From contig JALHNW010000148.1 in the NCBI GenBank assembly GCA_022843345.1, positions 1-5,535 of the forward strand: a DNA stretch of 5,535 nt. The letters run 5' to 3'. The DNA is from Rubritepida sp. Its GTDB lineage: Bacteria; Pseudomonadota; Alphaproteobacteria; Acetobacterales; Acetobacteraceae. The notes beneath the pieces were generated by a model. The model did not search any database and was not told the origin of the DNA. It saw nothing but the letters and a program-made list of their open reading frames with translations. Shown in pieces: positions 5,422 through 5,535 of the stretch (positions are counted from its first letter, which is position 1; every line of letters begins with the position of its first letter). The translations under genes were made by a program, and so were the position numbers.

Positions 5422-5535
5422 ATGCGCCGCTTCCTGCCCTTCATCCTCCTGCCGCTCGCCGGCTGCATGGACCCCGCCGCCATCATGCCGCCGGCGCCCA
5501 CTGTCGCGCCGCCGGCGCCCCGCCAGGCCGAGGCG
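5422..5535 (+). CDS. Putative lipoprotein, N-terminal part (runs off the window)
   Basis: The first 38 codons of an open frame that continues beyond the right edge. It begins MRRFLPFILLPLAGC: two arginines, a short hydrophobic core, and a lipobox LAGC at residues 12-15, so signal peptidase II should cleave before C15, which becomes the lipidated residue. Residue +2 is methionine, not aspartate, so the inner-membrane retention signal known from E. coli is absent and transport to the outer membrane is plausible. After the cysteine the chain is rich in Pro and Ala (residues 18-38), typical of a flexible tether. No functional domain is visible in this part. It is 61 bp after the DUF1810 gene on the same strand with its own strong ribosome binding site, so it may be a separate unit. 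Confidence 0.8.
   Translation, partial: MRRFLPFILLPLAGCMDPAAIMPPAPTVAPPAPRQAEA

Overview
This is very GC-rich DNA (coding third positions almost all G or C), dense in genes with short gaps. A class I (archaeal-type) lysyl-tRNA synthetase, together with overall composition and gene content, points to an alphaproteobacterium. My best guess is Acetobacteraceae, Roseomonas-like, but that is inference from gene style, not a database match.

Layout: two genes on the minus strand fill positions 1-3184. lysS (class I lysyl-tRNA synthetase) comes first in transcription order and is followed after 1 nt by a large membrane protein recognisable as MprF, the lysyl-phosphatidylglycerol flippase/synthase. 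MprF starts at 1578 and runs off the left edge of the window; its membrane part is present, and its C-terminal synthase domain would lie outside. From a 46-bp divergent gap (3185-3230) a plus-strand series begins: an AtzH/HpxZ-like small protein (3231-3605), a carboxymuconolactone decarboxylase family protein (3663-4064), a 3-hydroxyisobutyrate dehydrogenase family oxidoreductase (4070-4954), a DUF1810 protein (4956-5360), and the first 38 codons of a lipoprotein (5422 to the right edge). The genes between 3663 and 5360 are separated by 5 and 1 nt and very likely form one transcript.

How the genes work together: the lysS-mprF pair is the clearest logic. LysRS makes Lys-tRNA(Lys), the amino-acid donor that MprF proteins use to lysinylate phosphatidylglycerol, so the tight coupling places donor synthesis and donor consumption in one operon. 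The plus-strand set looks like small-molecule metabolism, but no specific pathway can be read from it.

I see no mobile elements, RNA genes, CRISPR arrays or convincing intrinsic terminators, and no system I would call new. The most interesting non-coding points are the divergent 46-bp gap, where neither start has a Shine-Dalgarno sequence and lysS is preceded by a run of eight C, and the lipoprotein leader, where the ribosome binding site lies in one arm of a perfect 6-bp hairpin that competes with a second hairpin.
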